Source of the DNA: a virus
Virus record (IMG/VR): IMGVR_UViG_3300046009_005233
Coordinates: 1 to 30,670 of that record
Length of the DNA: 30,670 nt
Strand: one strand, 5' to 3'
The position numbers were made by a program, and so were the translations under genes. The notes below the pieces were generated by a model that made no database searches, was not told the origin of the DNA, and was given only the letters and a program-made list of their open reading frames with translations. Below are positions 1 to 9,846 of the stretch, piece after piece. Within the stretch, counting starts at the first letter, position 1. Every line of letters starts with the position of its first letter.

Positions 1-3000
1 TGGTAATGTGTTTGTTTTATATGAAGCAAACTGTATTGGATCCGCAACTTGTAGTTGACCTGTTACGTAAGAGATATAAGAGTCCACAACTCTTCTCCTA
101 TACCCTGTTGGATTTCCTACTCTAAGGGCAACATCGAAGTCGAGAAACCCTTGTAATTGTGGCATCACATTCGAATATTGATTCTCAATAATTTTATTGA
201 AAAAATCCTCTTGATCGGCATACACACTTGGGATTGGAACCGCCATCAAACTTCTAAACATAGATTGGAAGTTTTTATAAACCTCATTCAAGTCTTGTTG
301 TTCTTGGGAGACGAGTTCATTTACTGATGTAATGATCAACGGATCAGTCTCACTGTTGTTTGGTTTGTAGTTATTCAAAGATTGTGCAAAATTTAAAAAC
401 TCAGTTTCCATTTTGTCAAAAACTGATCTTTCAAAAACCGTAAACATGTCATCAAACTTTGAATAATTACCATTGGTCAACAACCTAAAAGCGTCAACTT
501 TACCAACCGTAGGGATTAAGTTCATGTAAACATCAACTTGTGGTCTTACAATAATATTATTATTGAAATAACCATAGTTTGGCGCTTTCCAAAAAGTTCT
601 AACCGTTCCGTTGTATAAAGAATCGTTAAATGAGAGTTCTTGGGTTAGTTGACCAGCACCATTGAAACACGCTTCATTTACTTCATTGAAGTTAGAACCA
701 AACGAAGGTAAAACAAAGTAGTTTACTCTTGGGGTGGTTGGTGCATCATTACAAACTAACTTACCAGGCTCTGATGGTTCTATCGAACTTGGGACTAAAC
801 AAGAATAGGTTGTGATATCAATAGTTCTAGGTTGACCCGCAATACTTGAGGTACTTTTGAATATATTCGAATCACTTAGGTTTTGTATTTTTAAACCTTT
901 TGATATCGCCTGATTTATTTCCCCATCCGTATATTGTGTGAATAGATCATATCCATTCAAGAAAAAGTTAAAATCATTAACAGTCTTTGGATAAAATCCA
1001 ACGTCCATGTTTGTTATTTTAACACCATCAACAACAAACTCATCTTGTAGTTTTATAGAACCGATTGTTAGATTATAAACTTTTGTCACATCCGAGTTAC
1101 TCGGATCATAGTTATTTGCGTAGTTGTAGTTTGTCCAAATTGGTGATAGGATGTCTGTTTGGAGAGTTCCACTTTGGATGTATGTCTTGTATCTATGCCA
1201 AATCGACCCGTACTTTAAAACCCAAGCATATGGCATTTTGTGAACCGCGCCAAACTTTCTAAAACTCGCAAAGATGTAGTCAAGTTGACTAACCGCATTT
1301 ACATTATCAGGATTTGCTGATGATAGAGACTTATATCTTTCTCTAAATGTGGATAAAGGTAGACTATTAATAAACAAATATGCGGCTTCAACATATGGAT
1401 TCGAAGATCCTTGTTTTTGTTTAGTAACACCATATTGTATTGCATTCACCAAATAAGGTGTATTTAACATCGATGTTGTAACCGTGTTAGGTAATCTTGT
1501 TCCATCTGTGGGAACAATACCTTCAGTTGGCAAATACACGTTTCTTTGTGCATAGAACGAATTAAAACCAATACTTGGTGAAGGTGATATAGGTTTTTTG
1601 TATTCAAAACTAACAACAGGTCTTATTTGAGTTTTGTCGGTTGGGTCCTCAAAATTTGTTATTAAATTTTTTGGTTTGTAAAACTTATAAGTTTTTGTTG
1701 TATTAAATGTTTGATTGACTGTTGGTGTAAATAAGTAGTTATTAAGGTTAGTTGTATTCCACAATAAGTTCGTATACGGATATGTGTCTGTTATTATTGG
1801 AATATTCGTTGAGGTTTCAAGTAACAACTGTTCAACAACACTTGAGTTAGGGAGATTACTGAATGTTGATCGATTAGTAGATGTAATAGTTTCTAATGGT
1901 AAAATCGAGAAACTATTCTGTGTGAAGTTTCTTATGTACGGAGTTACGAATATGTCCCTTATGAATTCTTGATAAGCTAATCCCGTACCTTCATTGGAGT
2001 ATTGTCTCAGTATTGTTGGGTAAGTAAGTGAGTTTAGCGGTGAGTTTTTAAGATTGTATGTAAGTTGTGGATTACTTATACCGAGAGATGAAACAATGTT
2101 GTTCGCCTCTGTATTCGCAATGGCTTCGATTATTGAAGTTTTAACCGCAGAGTTTGATATTCTCGCAAAGTTTGTATAGAAAGAATATAAAAACTGTCTT
2201 TCATAAACTTCATAAAAAAATCTTAACTCCTCTTTGTTCACATATGATAGACCCACCGCAGGAAACTGAATCGCATTTAGGTTAAGTCTTGTCGTCAAAG
2301 CAACTTCATTGTCCTGTGGTGATGGAACTACAGGTGGTAATAATCTCTGAGCAGATCCCTTGAAGAACTCTTCGACAAACTCAACTTCAGGCCATTTGTC
2401 ATACAAATAACCTTTAGTAAGATCCACAATGGCCGGATCACCGGGATATGCTAACTCATACTTACCTTTCTTAGGATCTTCGTTTTCAACAAATATTTGA
2501 GGCCAAGGGTAAATCGGTATTTCAGCGTTTTCTAATGTTGTGTTTGATACATTTGCAGCATATGGAACATAGTCTTTACTGTCACTGTTCAAAATTGAAG
2601 TGTCAGTTCTTAATACAGCCCGTTTTCTTATAGGATCTTCTCTTACTTGCCATGCCTTATAATGAACCTCATCTATTAACCTGATGAACCCTTCTGCGGA
2701 TGCCATGATTACTGCCATGATATTCCTAACGGAAGGAATAAACCCTAATCCTGCGCTGGGTGAGGATATTGTTTCTTTTAATTTTTGAGTAATCTCGGTT
2801 TCAATGTCGTTAAGTTTTTTATCTAACTGACTCTCCATAGATCTGAGAATATTATCAAATCTATTTTGTCCAACAAAAACATAAAAGGGTTGTTTAATTT
2901 CTTTTAAACCATCGGTTGTAACTTCAACTGTTATTGATAAATTTTTTAACTCATTTGATATAAAACTTGTAACCTCTATCTCCGTTGGGTTTACTATATT

Positions 3001-4443
3001 TAACTGAGTTCTCATTGTTTGAACCCAATCAATTTGGTCAAAAGTTACGTCAGGTATTACAACGGTATTATATGTTATAGGATTGTCTATTTGTAAATTT
3101 TTTCCTCTTAACTCACCAAAAGTACGATTTTCATCAAGTCTTGTATTATACTCTGAAATGATTGCTTTAAGTTTACTAACCCCCTCATCTCTACCCCCTT
3201 GATCCAAATCCTTTTTGAATCCATAGATTAAAGAACCCGAATCTTTTAAAACATAAGGTTTAGGGTTTAGGTATTGGACAAACCACGAGATTTTATCTCC
3301 ACGTACTTTGGAAAAGTATTGTCTAAGATACTTTCTATATACTTGACCATCTGTTAAAGGTTGAAAGTCTGCCTTACCTTTATAAACATCCAAAATGTCT
3401 TGTTCAAGTTTTTGTAACTTGTAACCAAGTTGGGCAATTGTATATCTTGGAAAACCTTTTGGAATGAGTCCTTTGACCTCATACTCATCATACATTTCTT
3501 TGATTTTCTGATATCCTCTTGAAGAGACAACTTCCTGTGAAAGGACACTGTCACTAATATCAGAATCACCACCAGTTAAACCCTGATTCAATATTTGACT
3601 TTCTGTTTCACCTCTACTTGTTTCGGTACCAGTAAAACTTGAAGTGACGTTGTATGTTGTGGTGTACATATGGGGTAATGCAATAAGAGTACCCAAAGAA
3701 ATCTCATTCAGTATATTGTATTTATACCCAAAAAACTGACAAGTGATTTGGTAGTTACCACTGAATGAATTGAAATCGGCGGTGAACTTATGAAGGTTTA
3801 ACTGATATCTTATTGCCTGACCATAATAACCTTTGAGTGTAAGATAGAATACGGGGTATGGTAAGTTGAAAAACGCTGCGTATGGGGACTGATCCCCTTG
3901 TTCAAATAAAGCCTTACCTTGAATGTCTTCCATTCTGATAATAACTTCGGGTACAAATGACATATTCGTTTTTACCTCGATTGATGTCATCCCTAACAGT
4001 CCAGGGTCTACCGTTCTCCCTCTTTCATCTGAAACCACAGATTGTTTATAGAATTGTTTACCATCTGTAGTATCAACAATAGTTTCAAACTTTTGTAATC
4101 TTGCATTCTGTGAAGTCGCACCTAAACCAGTCAAATCATCATAAAACCCAACGTTCAAAAACTCATCACCATTTGGTTTTAAAAAATTGATTTTTGCCAA
4201 AGAAATTGTACGGATGTTGTCCTGTGGATTACCACCAATAGCAAGTTTTGTCCTTGGTATGATTTCCGCCTCCAAGTTAGCATACATCACCAAGTTTTCG
4301 TGATCTACGAGTCTTTCCTCAACAATTTGTCTTCCGTTAGTACCTATTTTAGTTGTTTTGTTTGGATCAACTAAAATAATATTGTTATAAGCGGTTTCAA
4401 CATAGATGTTTCCCGAGTTGTCTGCTAATGAGTTACCTGCCAT
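1..4443 (-). CDS. giant baseplate/tail structural protein, partial (C-terminus off window)
   Basis: An uninterrupted reading frame of 1481 codons starts with ATG at 4443 and has no stop before base 1, so the protein is longer than 1481 residues. The start overlaps the end of the gp53-like gene by 11 bases, which suggests translational coupling. The N-terminal ~260 residues are beta-rich, with a stretch around residues 150-250 (VPEVIIRMEDIQG, then YPVFYLTLKGYYG) that reads like a tail or baseplate hub-type domain. A helical, charged segment follows around residues 520-560 (MESQLDKKLNDIETEITQ). The rest is rich in Asn, Thr, Tyr and Phe, typical of phage structural proteins. I recognise no enzyme motif. 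Its position directly after gp53-like supports a baseplate or tail-tip role; the family is not identified. Confidence 0.85.
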   Translation of the reverse strand, partial: MAGNSLADNSGNIYVETAYNNIILVDPNKTTKIGTNGRQIVEERLVDHENLVMYANLEAEIIPRTKLAIGGNPQDNIRTISLAKINFLKPNGDEFLNVGFYDDLTGLGATSQNARLQKFETIVDTTDGKQFYKQSVVSDERGRTVDPGLLGMTSIEVKTNMSFVPEVIIRMEDIQGKALFEQGDQSPYAAFFNLPYPVFYLTLKGYYGQAIRYQLNLHKFTADFNSFSGNYQITCQFFGYKYNILNEISLGTLIALPHMYTTTYNVTSSFTGTETSRGETESQILNQGLTGGDSDISDSVLSQEVVSSRGYQKIKEMYDEYEVKGLIPKGFPRYTIAQLGYKLQKLEQDILDVYKGKADFQPLTDGQVYRKYLRQYFSKVRGDKISWFVQYLNPKPYVLKDSGSLIYGFKKDLDQGGRDEGVSKLKAIISEYNTRLDENRTFGELRGKNLQIDNPITYNTVVIPDVTFDQIDWVQTMRTQLNIVNPTEIEVTSFISNELKNLSITVEVTTDGLKEIKQPFYVFVGQNRFDNILRSMESQLDKKLNDIETEITQKLKETISSPSAGLGFIPSVRNIMAVIMASAEGFIRLIDEVHYKAWQVREDPIRKRAVLRTDTSILNSDSKDYVPYAANVSNTTLENAEIPIYPWPQIFVENEDPKKGKYELAYPGDPAIVDLTKGYLYDKWPEVEFVEEFFKGSAQRLLPPVVPSPQDNEVALTTRLNLNAIQFPAVGLSYVNKEELRFFYEVYERQFLYSFYTNFARISNSAVKTSIIEAIANTEANNIVSSLGISNPQLTYNLKNSPLNSLTYPTILRQYSNEGTGLAYQEFIRDIFVTPYIRNFTQNSFSILPLETITSTNRSTFSNLPNSSVVEQLLLETSTNIPIITDTYPYTNLLWNTTNLNNYLFTPTVNQTFNTTKTYKFYKPKNLITNFEDPTDKTQIRPVVSFEYKKPISPSPSIGFNSFYAQRNVYLPTEGIVPTDGTRLPNTVTTSMLNTPYLVNAIQYGVTKQKQGSSNPYVEAAYLFINSLPLSTFRERYKSLSSANPDNVNAVSQLDYIFASFRKFGAVHKMPYAWVLKYGSIWHRYKTYIQSGTLQTDILSPIWTNYNYANNYDPSNSDVTKVYNLTIGSIKLQDEFVVDGVKITNMDVGFYPKTVNDFNFFLNGYDLFTQYTDGEINQAISKGLKIQNLSDSNIFKSTSSIAGQPRTIDITTYSCLVPSSIEPSEPGKLVCNDAPTTPRVNYFVLPSFGSNFNEVNEACFNGAGQLTQELSFNDSLYNGTVRTFWKAPNYGYFNNNIIVRPQVDVYMNLIPTVGKVDAFRLLTNGNYSKFDDMFTVFERSVFDKMETEFLNFAQSLNNYKPNNSETDPLIITSVNELVSQEQQDLNEVYKNFQSMFRSLMAVPIPSVYADQEDFFNKIIENQYSNVMPQLQGFLDFDVALRVGNPTGYRRRVVDSYISYVTGQLQVADPIQFASYKTNTLP

Positions 4444-4756
4444 AATAGAAGAAATGGTTCTCTACCGTTGTTTTATAGTCTTGTAAAGAAGTTACTAAAG
4501 GATATGGAATACTCAACACTGCACCGTCATAAATGTTATTTTCCAAACCACCAAACTCAGGGTTTGCTTGAAGTATTAACCAACCAAAAAACGGGGTACC
4601 ATAATATTCTTGAGAAACCTTGTCTAATCTACTCACCGCAACTTTATAAACATAAACCTTGTCGGAGGGTTTTCCATTTAGTGTGACAAATGGAACAACT
4701 GTTTGTTGTCCATTTACTTGAAACAAAGTATATCTGTTGTAGTACTGAAATGCCAT
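4433..4756 (-). CDS. gp53-like baseplate wedge protein with LysM-like core
   Basis: This 107-residue protein fits the T4 gp53 / LysM-like baseplate family, small proteins that help join baseplate wedges. The diagnostic stretch is the central segment at about residues 40-72: a Tyr-rich strand, then SRLDKVSQEYYGTPFFGWLI, then QANPEF, followed by a 'GAVLSIPYP' ending. Family members show the same order: D/R-L-D, Y-Y/F-G, W-x-I, A-N-P, G-x-x-L-x-I-P. Its ATG overlaps the stop of the 1683-residue gene upstream by one base (TAATG), and its own end overlaps the next gene by 11 bases, so three baseplate genes are tightly coupled. It is shorter than T4 gp53 (about 196 residues), so essentially only the LysM-like core is present. 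Confidence 0.75.
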   Translation of the reverse strand: MAFQYYNRYTLFQVNGQQTVVPFVTLNGKPSDKVYVYKVAVSRLDKVSQEYYGTPFFGWLILQANPEFGGLENNIYDGAVLSIPYPLVTSLQDYKTTVENHFFYYGR

Positions 4757-7700
4757 TACAAGAGTTGTACTTTACTGGTTATCACATTTCCATTAGCAAC
4801 ACCCCACTTTGAGGTATCGTTGTCGGAGTTGTTCTTGAGACCCAAATTCTTGATTAGTTGAATCTGTGCGTTAGTTGGGGGTGGATTTAATGTTAATCTA
4901 TAAGTTAACACTCTTTTCTTTTCAAGAGTAAATGGCGTGTAGACCAAGTAGATTGGTAGTTTTTCTTTTTCGAAAGCGTTCATGTATTGTTCCGTAACTT
5001 GGTTTTCTTTGACAAAGATCGGTCTCATTTTTGTCTTCCAATAAGCATCAAACTCAACATCGATTGCGGTGTTACCTGGTGTTAACAAGTTAGTTCCAAC
5101 AATATTACTGATGATTGCGTTTTTGAATGTTTCATATTGATTGTCATCTATAACATCTTTGGAAAGTATGTAGTATTCTCTCTTAACAGATTGATCATTC
5201 CACGCAGTTTGTGATGTTGTAAATGGATAAAAAACGTCTTGAGCTAATCCGTCAGCTTGATTTTCAGGTACCGCAAAATATCCTGAATAGTTATCGGATC
5301 CACTAGCCCAATCAAATTTAGTGAATATTGTGGTGTAGAACGCTTGAAGATCTTGAGCAACTTTTTGAATGTCTGTGTTCATTTCAACCCAAGTGTTTGT
5401 TATTCCAACCGACGCAGGTGAAACATCTGTTGTTCCTGATATCGAATAAACAACAACATTACCGTTTGTTTGTTGGAATCCATCAGTTCCTTCACTTGGG
5501 TTGGTTACCTCATAGAAACTAACGGTATTTGCCCTTGCGAGTTGTTGAATGTATTGAGTCTGAGCTTCTGTTATACCTTGGATTATTGTGGATAATGCGC
5601 TAGCAAACTCATTTTGTTTTTGTTTAACATAGACTGTCATATTGTCTTTGACTTGTCTAATAACTTTTTTATTAAAGTTTTTACTTGGATCGCTCAACCA
5701 AACAATAAAGGCATCATTTTCGTTTTTGATGTCATTCAAGTAGTCTGCAAATACTTTGTTAATGACAGTTTCAAAAGATGAAGGTTTACCGTAAAGTGAA
5801 ACGTTTGAACCAGTTCCATTGGCTAGTACCGCCCCGTCGACGTACCTTCTTGTAATGGCGAACGATTGTCTTACCGCATTGTTATACTGTCTTAGAACAT
5901 CTTTATTCTTTGACACAATAGTATTGAAGTATGTCTGTGTACCACCAACCAAATTAGTCATAAAGGATTTATATTCGATGGTTCCCGTTGTTCCAGTTTG
6001 TTGAATATCAGTAGTTAAAATTCTACCAATAGTTTCCAAGTTACTTTGAGGTTGGTTGTTTTCAACTTGGTTAATCGTTGGTGGTGGAACTTCAATGTTA
6101 AGAGCTTGTAAGAACTCTTTATCCAATATCTGATAACTCGTATCCGTTACGTCAGCTCTATCATCGTAAATTTCTGTATTAGCATAGTAGTTGAAACTCA
6201 AGGCATTTTGTAACTTGTCAACAGATTCTTTTAATCCTTGACCCCCAACAAAGTTGAATGAAAACTGTATATTCGCAATCATCGGTTGAACTCCAATACC
6301 CTCAGGGTTTAAATCCAACTCCTCGTATGAAATTTGTAAGTTTTCAGGAACAATTTTAGAATGCCAAAAGTCCCCCAATCTAAGAACCAAAATCGGTGGT
6401 GTACCAAATGAGGTATTAACCGCGTTGTTGTACTGTAAGGTTTGATTTCCTTGCTTATCAACAGATACGGTAGGGATTGTATCACCAGGCCTCATACACT
6501 GTTGTAGAAAGGTTAATCTTGAGTTTAACCCCTCAGGTGTCATTGAGTGAAACGCGGGGTGGAAGAACTTAAGTTTTTCTTTTAAACTATCATACACCAT
6601 TGGTGTTTGTTCTTTAACTACTTCAAAATAGTCACATTCTGTCAAAAGATTTCTAAGAACTCTTTTGGTGATATTATCTCTAAGGACAGTTTCATCGGTA
6701 ATGACTTGTTGGGTTACAGTTTTTCTATCAACGTTCGAACTTACTTGTTCAATAACTTTAGGATCTGTTGGGTCAACTCGAGAAGATTGTTTAACAGGTG
6801 ACGTATCTCTTAGTGTAATATTTTTAATGGCAGTTCTTCTACATGCCATAGCATTTACAGAATATACCTCAGCATTTGATTGTGCTAGTGAATCACCCAC
6901 AAGTCTTGAGTCACATTGGAATGTATTAAAAGATGATGTTCTACTTATTGGTGTTACTGTCGCATTTTCTCCGAGAGTTCTACCAGTGACAAGGTTAAGT
7001 CTTCCCGCACTGAGATACTGACCCAATTGTTGAAACCCTGTAATATATTCAACAACTGAAGTCATCCTTCTTTGTGACAAAGAAATATTATATGTATCAC
7101 TGGCGGGAGCTGAGGCACTACTTTCTAATAGAACTTCAACCAACAGATACTGATTGTTTTTTAACTCACTATTGAGTCTAACCAACATCTCGTCCAATTG
7201 ACTTTTATTATCTTCAATCACCTCTTTAAAGAATAACGCCACCCCTTCTTTGTCGTTTGAGTTATTTTGGTATTCTTGTTTTATGGTTGATGATGTATAG
7301 GCGTTGTAGTAAATTTGATAGGGTTGTACAACCGCATCTGGTTTTGGGATATCGTTGTCGTAGTAATACGCCATCGAAATATACTTCTTGAAATCACCCT
7401 CTCCTGAGTTTTGTGCGGTATTTGTACTTGTGTTAGTGTTATTACCACCGGGAGTTCCGCCAGCTGTAGTGGAATCCACACCAGTTTGGATCGTGTTAGT
7501 AAGATATCTTGTCTCTTCAGTTGTGATATTTTTATACTGAATTTTTTTCTGTATTTCAAACAAGTCGTTTGGATTGATTGTATAATATCTCTGAGCTAAC
7601 TCATATAAGTCATACTTTCTACATCCGGCAAAAAACGAATCCAATATACCATCAACCCTCGAACGAGTTGTTTCATCCGACAAAACTCGGTTAACTATTA

Positions 7701-9807
7701 AATTAAGAACTGATGGATGATCAACAACAATTTTCCACGACAATGAACCTGATCTTGAAGTATTGTTGTAAGTAAACACAGGTTCAGGTCTTCCGATAAA
7801 GTCGGTTGTTTTAAAACCTGATCTTACACTTTCACTGTATGTTAATCCATATGGGGGAAACCACATAACCCTACCACCGTTAGGTCCTCTTTCACAAACA
7901 GGTAAGTCAGCCCAAGTGAAACCTGGTCTATTTGATGTTCTCCACGCTAAGTTCTCAAGTGAGAACATGTATTTTTTAGCATAACCATCGGGTCCTGGTA
8001 TAAGGTTAGTCGATGCCTGACCTCCCTCCATTTTATTTGGAGCGATGTTTAAGTTATAAGTTTTATCTAAAATGGAGTATGCAAACTTACGACCTTCAGT
8101 TGTCATTCCATCGGTTTTCTGTAGATCGTTATATTGAAGATAAGGGGTATCTTTAGTAAAAATCCTACAATACTCAGCACCTCTTTCTTGTCCAACTTCA
8201 CCAATGTATCTGATTACTTTTGAACCTTTAGTGATCTCTTTGTACCCATCATTGAATACTTTAGATACCTGATCTATGGCATTTCCAACGTGTTGTAACC
8301 TTCTACCACCTCTTGGTTGAGAGTCGATGATACGTTGTGTATCATCCATGATAGATCCTTGTTTAAAGGAAAAGTTAGTTGATTCTGTTGGTTGATATCC
8401 TGCTGGACTAAAATCGGGATCCTCAGATACTGCATCACCACCAGGTCCTACGTATTTACCCGCATTCCCTTTGAACTTGGGTGACACCCAAGTAAAACCA
8501 CCCTCAACACTTCCTTGACTTATTAACGAATCGGCATTTGCACCTAATCTGAGTGCTTTACCAGGTCCTTCGTAAAGTTCGGCAATCTCATTAGGTCCGT
8601 AAACAGGTGCTTTAATTTCTCTACCAAACTGATCAACAGGTAAATCACCAACAGGAGATAGTATGTTACTCGGTTCGGTTTTAACAGAACCTATGTAATA
8701 ATCACTGTTCTGTTCACGAGCACCTCTTAAAACACCCGCAACTCTGTCAAATATAGTTCTATCATAACCAGGTTTGAACTGATTAAACTCTAGATTTCTG
8801 AAGAGTAGGGACTTTTGTCCCGTTCCCGTATTTTCCAAAAATAACTCTGAACCACTTTTGGTTGATCCAGCCAACCTAGCAAAAAATCTTCCTATCCCTG
8901 AAAACAAGTTGGCACCAGCGTAGGCACCGGCAATCTGTTGCGTTGTTGACCCTACTCTTGCGGGGGGTTGGAAGTAGTCACCAGGTATTGTTGAAAATGG
9001 GGCATAAGTTCCTGATAATCGGTTGATGATTTGCGCGGCACCACCCACCAAGTTTGGTGAAACCGTAATAGTGTAGTTAGGTTCCAATAGGGGAACCCTA
9101 CCAGTTAAAAGTGCATATACATCCTCACCTCCATTTACGTTCAGAAAATTTGCTCTACCGATAGTTTCTTGTTCTATCTGTCGTTGAATATTTTTTTGAA
9201 CTTGTAACCTATAAAAACCCGATCCTAATTTTGCAAGGTATGAATCACTCGATAATAAACCGTTACTACCTAAAGGATCATTTTGTAGAAATAATGATAT
9301 GGCACTGTACGAAGATGGGTTAAAGTTTGGATAAGGTTGTGCGTTTGTAGTTCTACCGTTATTTTGTTGAAGTATTTCTAAACTTGTGAAGAACTCCGCC
9401 GAATCTAAAAGTTGGTCTGTCGAAGCATACGCATTTAATGGTTTCCATGCACCTTGTATACCAGGAAAACCTTGTAGTGCTGCCTGGTAACCTTGTCCTA
9501 ACTTATCAGCATCATCATACCCATATTCACCCTCATTCGAGTTTGTGTTTTTGAGAGTATTCACATCTCTCACCTGAGTATATCCACCCCACTGACCATA
9601 TTGATTTAGTGGATACAGGTTGTTTGCGAAGGTTGGTACGTCAATCAGTACATCAGGAGAGTCAACAGGAGCCAAGTCCCGTAGGATTGTTTCATAGTTG
9701 ATTGGGGGGTTTGCACCTGTTGGTGATTTTTTATATGGCACCAAGTTTCTTACAACAAGTTTTTTTCTGAAAGTTTCTGAACTTGGAAAATCTAATGGAC
9801 TTGGCAT
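4756..9807 (-). CDS. large baseplate/tail protein with internal OmpA-like domain
   Basis: A 1683-residue virion protein. Two segments resemble tail-tube-proximal baseplate proteins: residues ~645-700 (MWFPPYGLTYSES, then SGSLSWKIVVDHPS) and ~1136-1180 (LRLGDFWHSKIVPENLQISY, then NPEGIGVQPMIANIQFSF). Between them, residues ~805-955 look like an OmpA C-terminal (peptidoglycan-binding) domain: a 'YYYDNDIP' strand, a helix, LLVEVLLESSAS, YNISLSQRRMTSVVEYI (family pattern N-x-x-L-S-x-x-R-A-x-x-V), then GRLNLVTGRTLGENA. The usual Asp of the binding pocket is not obvious in the 'LESSAS' loop, so binding is uncertain. The C-terminal third carries long helical, Gln/Asn-rich stretches. The gene lies 39 bases after the tape measure gene and overlaps gp53-like by one base. 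A TATTTATAAATA element sits just upstream of the start. Role in baseplate: inferred from position and motifs. Confidence 0.8.
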   Translation of the reverse strand: MPSPLDFPSSETFRKKLVVRNLVPYKKSPTGANPPINYETILRDLAPVDSPDVLIDVPTFANNLYPLNQYGQWGGYTQVRDVNTLKNTNSNEGEYGYDDADKLGQGYQAALQGFPGIQGAWKPLNAYASTDQLLDSAEFFTSLEILQQNNGRTTNAQPYPNFNPSSYSAISLFLQNDPLGSNGLLSSDSYLAKLGSGFYRLQVQKNIQRQIEQETIGRANFLNVNGGEDVYALLTGRVPLLEPNYTITVSPNLVGGAAQIINRLSGTYAPFSTIPGDYFQPPARVGSTTQQIAGAYAGANLFSGIGRFFARLAGSTKSGSELFLENTGTGQKSLLFRNLEFNQFKPGYDRTIFDRVAGVLRGAREQNSDYYIGSVKTEPSNILSPVGDLPVDQFGREIKAPVYGPNEIAELYEGPGKALRLGANADSLISQGSVEGGFTWVSPKFKGNAGKYVGPGGDAVSEDPDFSPAGYQPTESTNFSFKQGSIMDDTQRIIDSQPRGGRRLQHVGNAIDQVSKVFNDGYKEITKGSKVIRYIGEVGQERGAEYCRIFTKDTPYLQYNDLQKTDGMTTEGRKFAYSILDKTYNLNIAPNKMEGGQASTNLIPGPDGYAKKYMFSLENLAWRTSNRPGFTWADLPVCERGPNGGRVMWFPPYGLTYSESVRSGFKTTDFIGRPEPVFTYNNTSRSGSLSWKIVVDHPSVLNLIVNRVLSDETTRSRVDGILDSFFAGCRKYDLYELAQRYYTINPNDLFEIQKKIQYKNITTEETRYLTNTIQTGVDSTTAGGTPGGNNTNTSTNTAQNSGEGDFKKYISMAYYYDNDIPKPDAVVQPYQIYYNAYTSSTIKQEYQNNSNDKEGVALFFKEVIEDNKSQLDEMLVRLNSELKNNQYLLVEVLLESSASAPASDTYNISLSQRRMTSVVEYITGFQQLGQYLSAGRLNLVTGRTLGENATVTPISRTSSFNTFQCDSRLVGDSLAQSNAEVYSVNAMACRRTAIKNITLRDTSPVKQSSRVDPTDPKVIEQVSSNVDRKTVTQQVITDETVLRDNITKRVLRNLLTECDYFEVVKEQTPMVYDSLKEKLKFFHPAFHSMTPEGLNSRLTFLQQCMRPGDTIPTVSVDKQGNQTLQYNNAVNTSFGTPPILVLRLGDFWHSKIVPENLQISYEELDLNPEGIGVQPMIANIQFSFNFVGGQGLKESVDKLQNALSFNYYANTEIYDDRADVTDTSYQILDKEFLQALNIEVPPPTINQVENNQPQSNLETIGRILTTDIQQTGTTGTIEYKSFMTNLVGGTQTYFNTIVSKNKDVLRQYNNAVRQSFAITRRYVDGAVLANGTGSNVSLYGKPSSFETVINKVFADYLNDIKNENDAFIVWLSDPSKNFNKKVIRQVKDNMTVYVKQKQNEFASALSTIIQGITEAQTQYIQQLARANTVSFYEVTNPSEGTDGFQQTNGNVVVYSISGTTDVSPASVGITNTWVEMNTDIQKVAQDLQAFYTTIFTKFDWASGSDNYSGYFAVPENQADGLAQDVFYPFTTSQTAWNDQSVKREYYILSKDVIDDNQYETFKNAIISNIVGTNLLTPGNTAIDVEFDAYWKTKMRPIFVKENQVTEQYMNAFEKEKLPIYLVYTPFTLEKKRVLTYRLTLNPPPTNAQIQLIKNLGLKNNSDNDTSKWGVANGNVITSKVQLL

Positions 9808-9813
9808 ACCTTT

Positions 9814-9825
9814 TATTTATAAATA
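9814..9825 (-). promoter_or_regulatory. TATTTATAAATA promoter-like element before the OmpA-domain baseplate gene
   Basis: On the minus strand TATTTATA (9825-9818) overlaps TATAAATA (9821-9814), ending 7-10 bases before the ATG at 9807. It is the only site of the set that also carries the T4 late box in the coding direction. A short AAAAGG lies between it and the ATG and could serve as a weak ribosome binding site. Confidence 0.45.
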
Positions 9826-9846
9826 GGTTTTATTGTATTTTCATTA

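Noticed and set aside
6665-7021. 118-residue plus-strand frame inside the 1683-residue gene
   Set aside because: It lies antisense to a well supported structural gene, has an odd composition and no recognisable motif, so it is a shadow frame.
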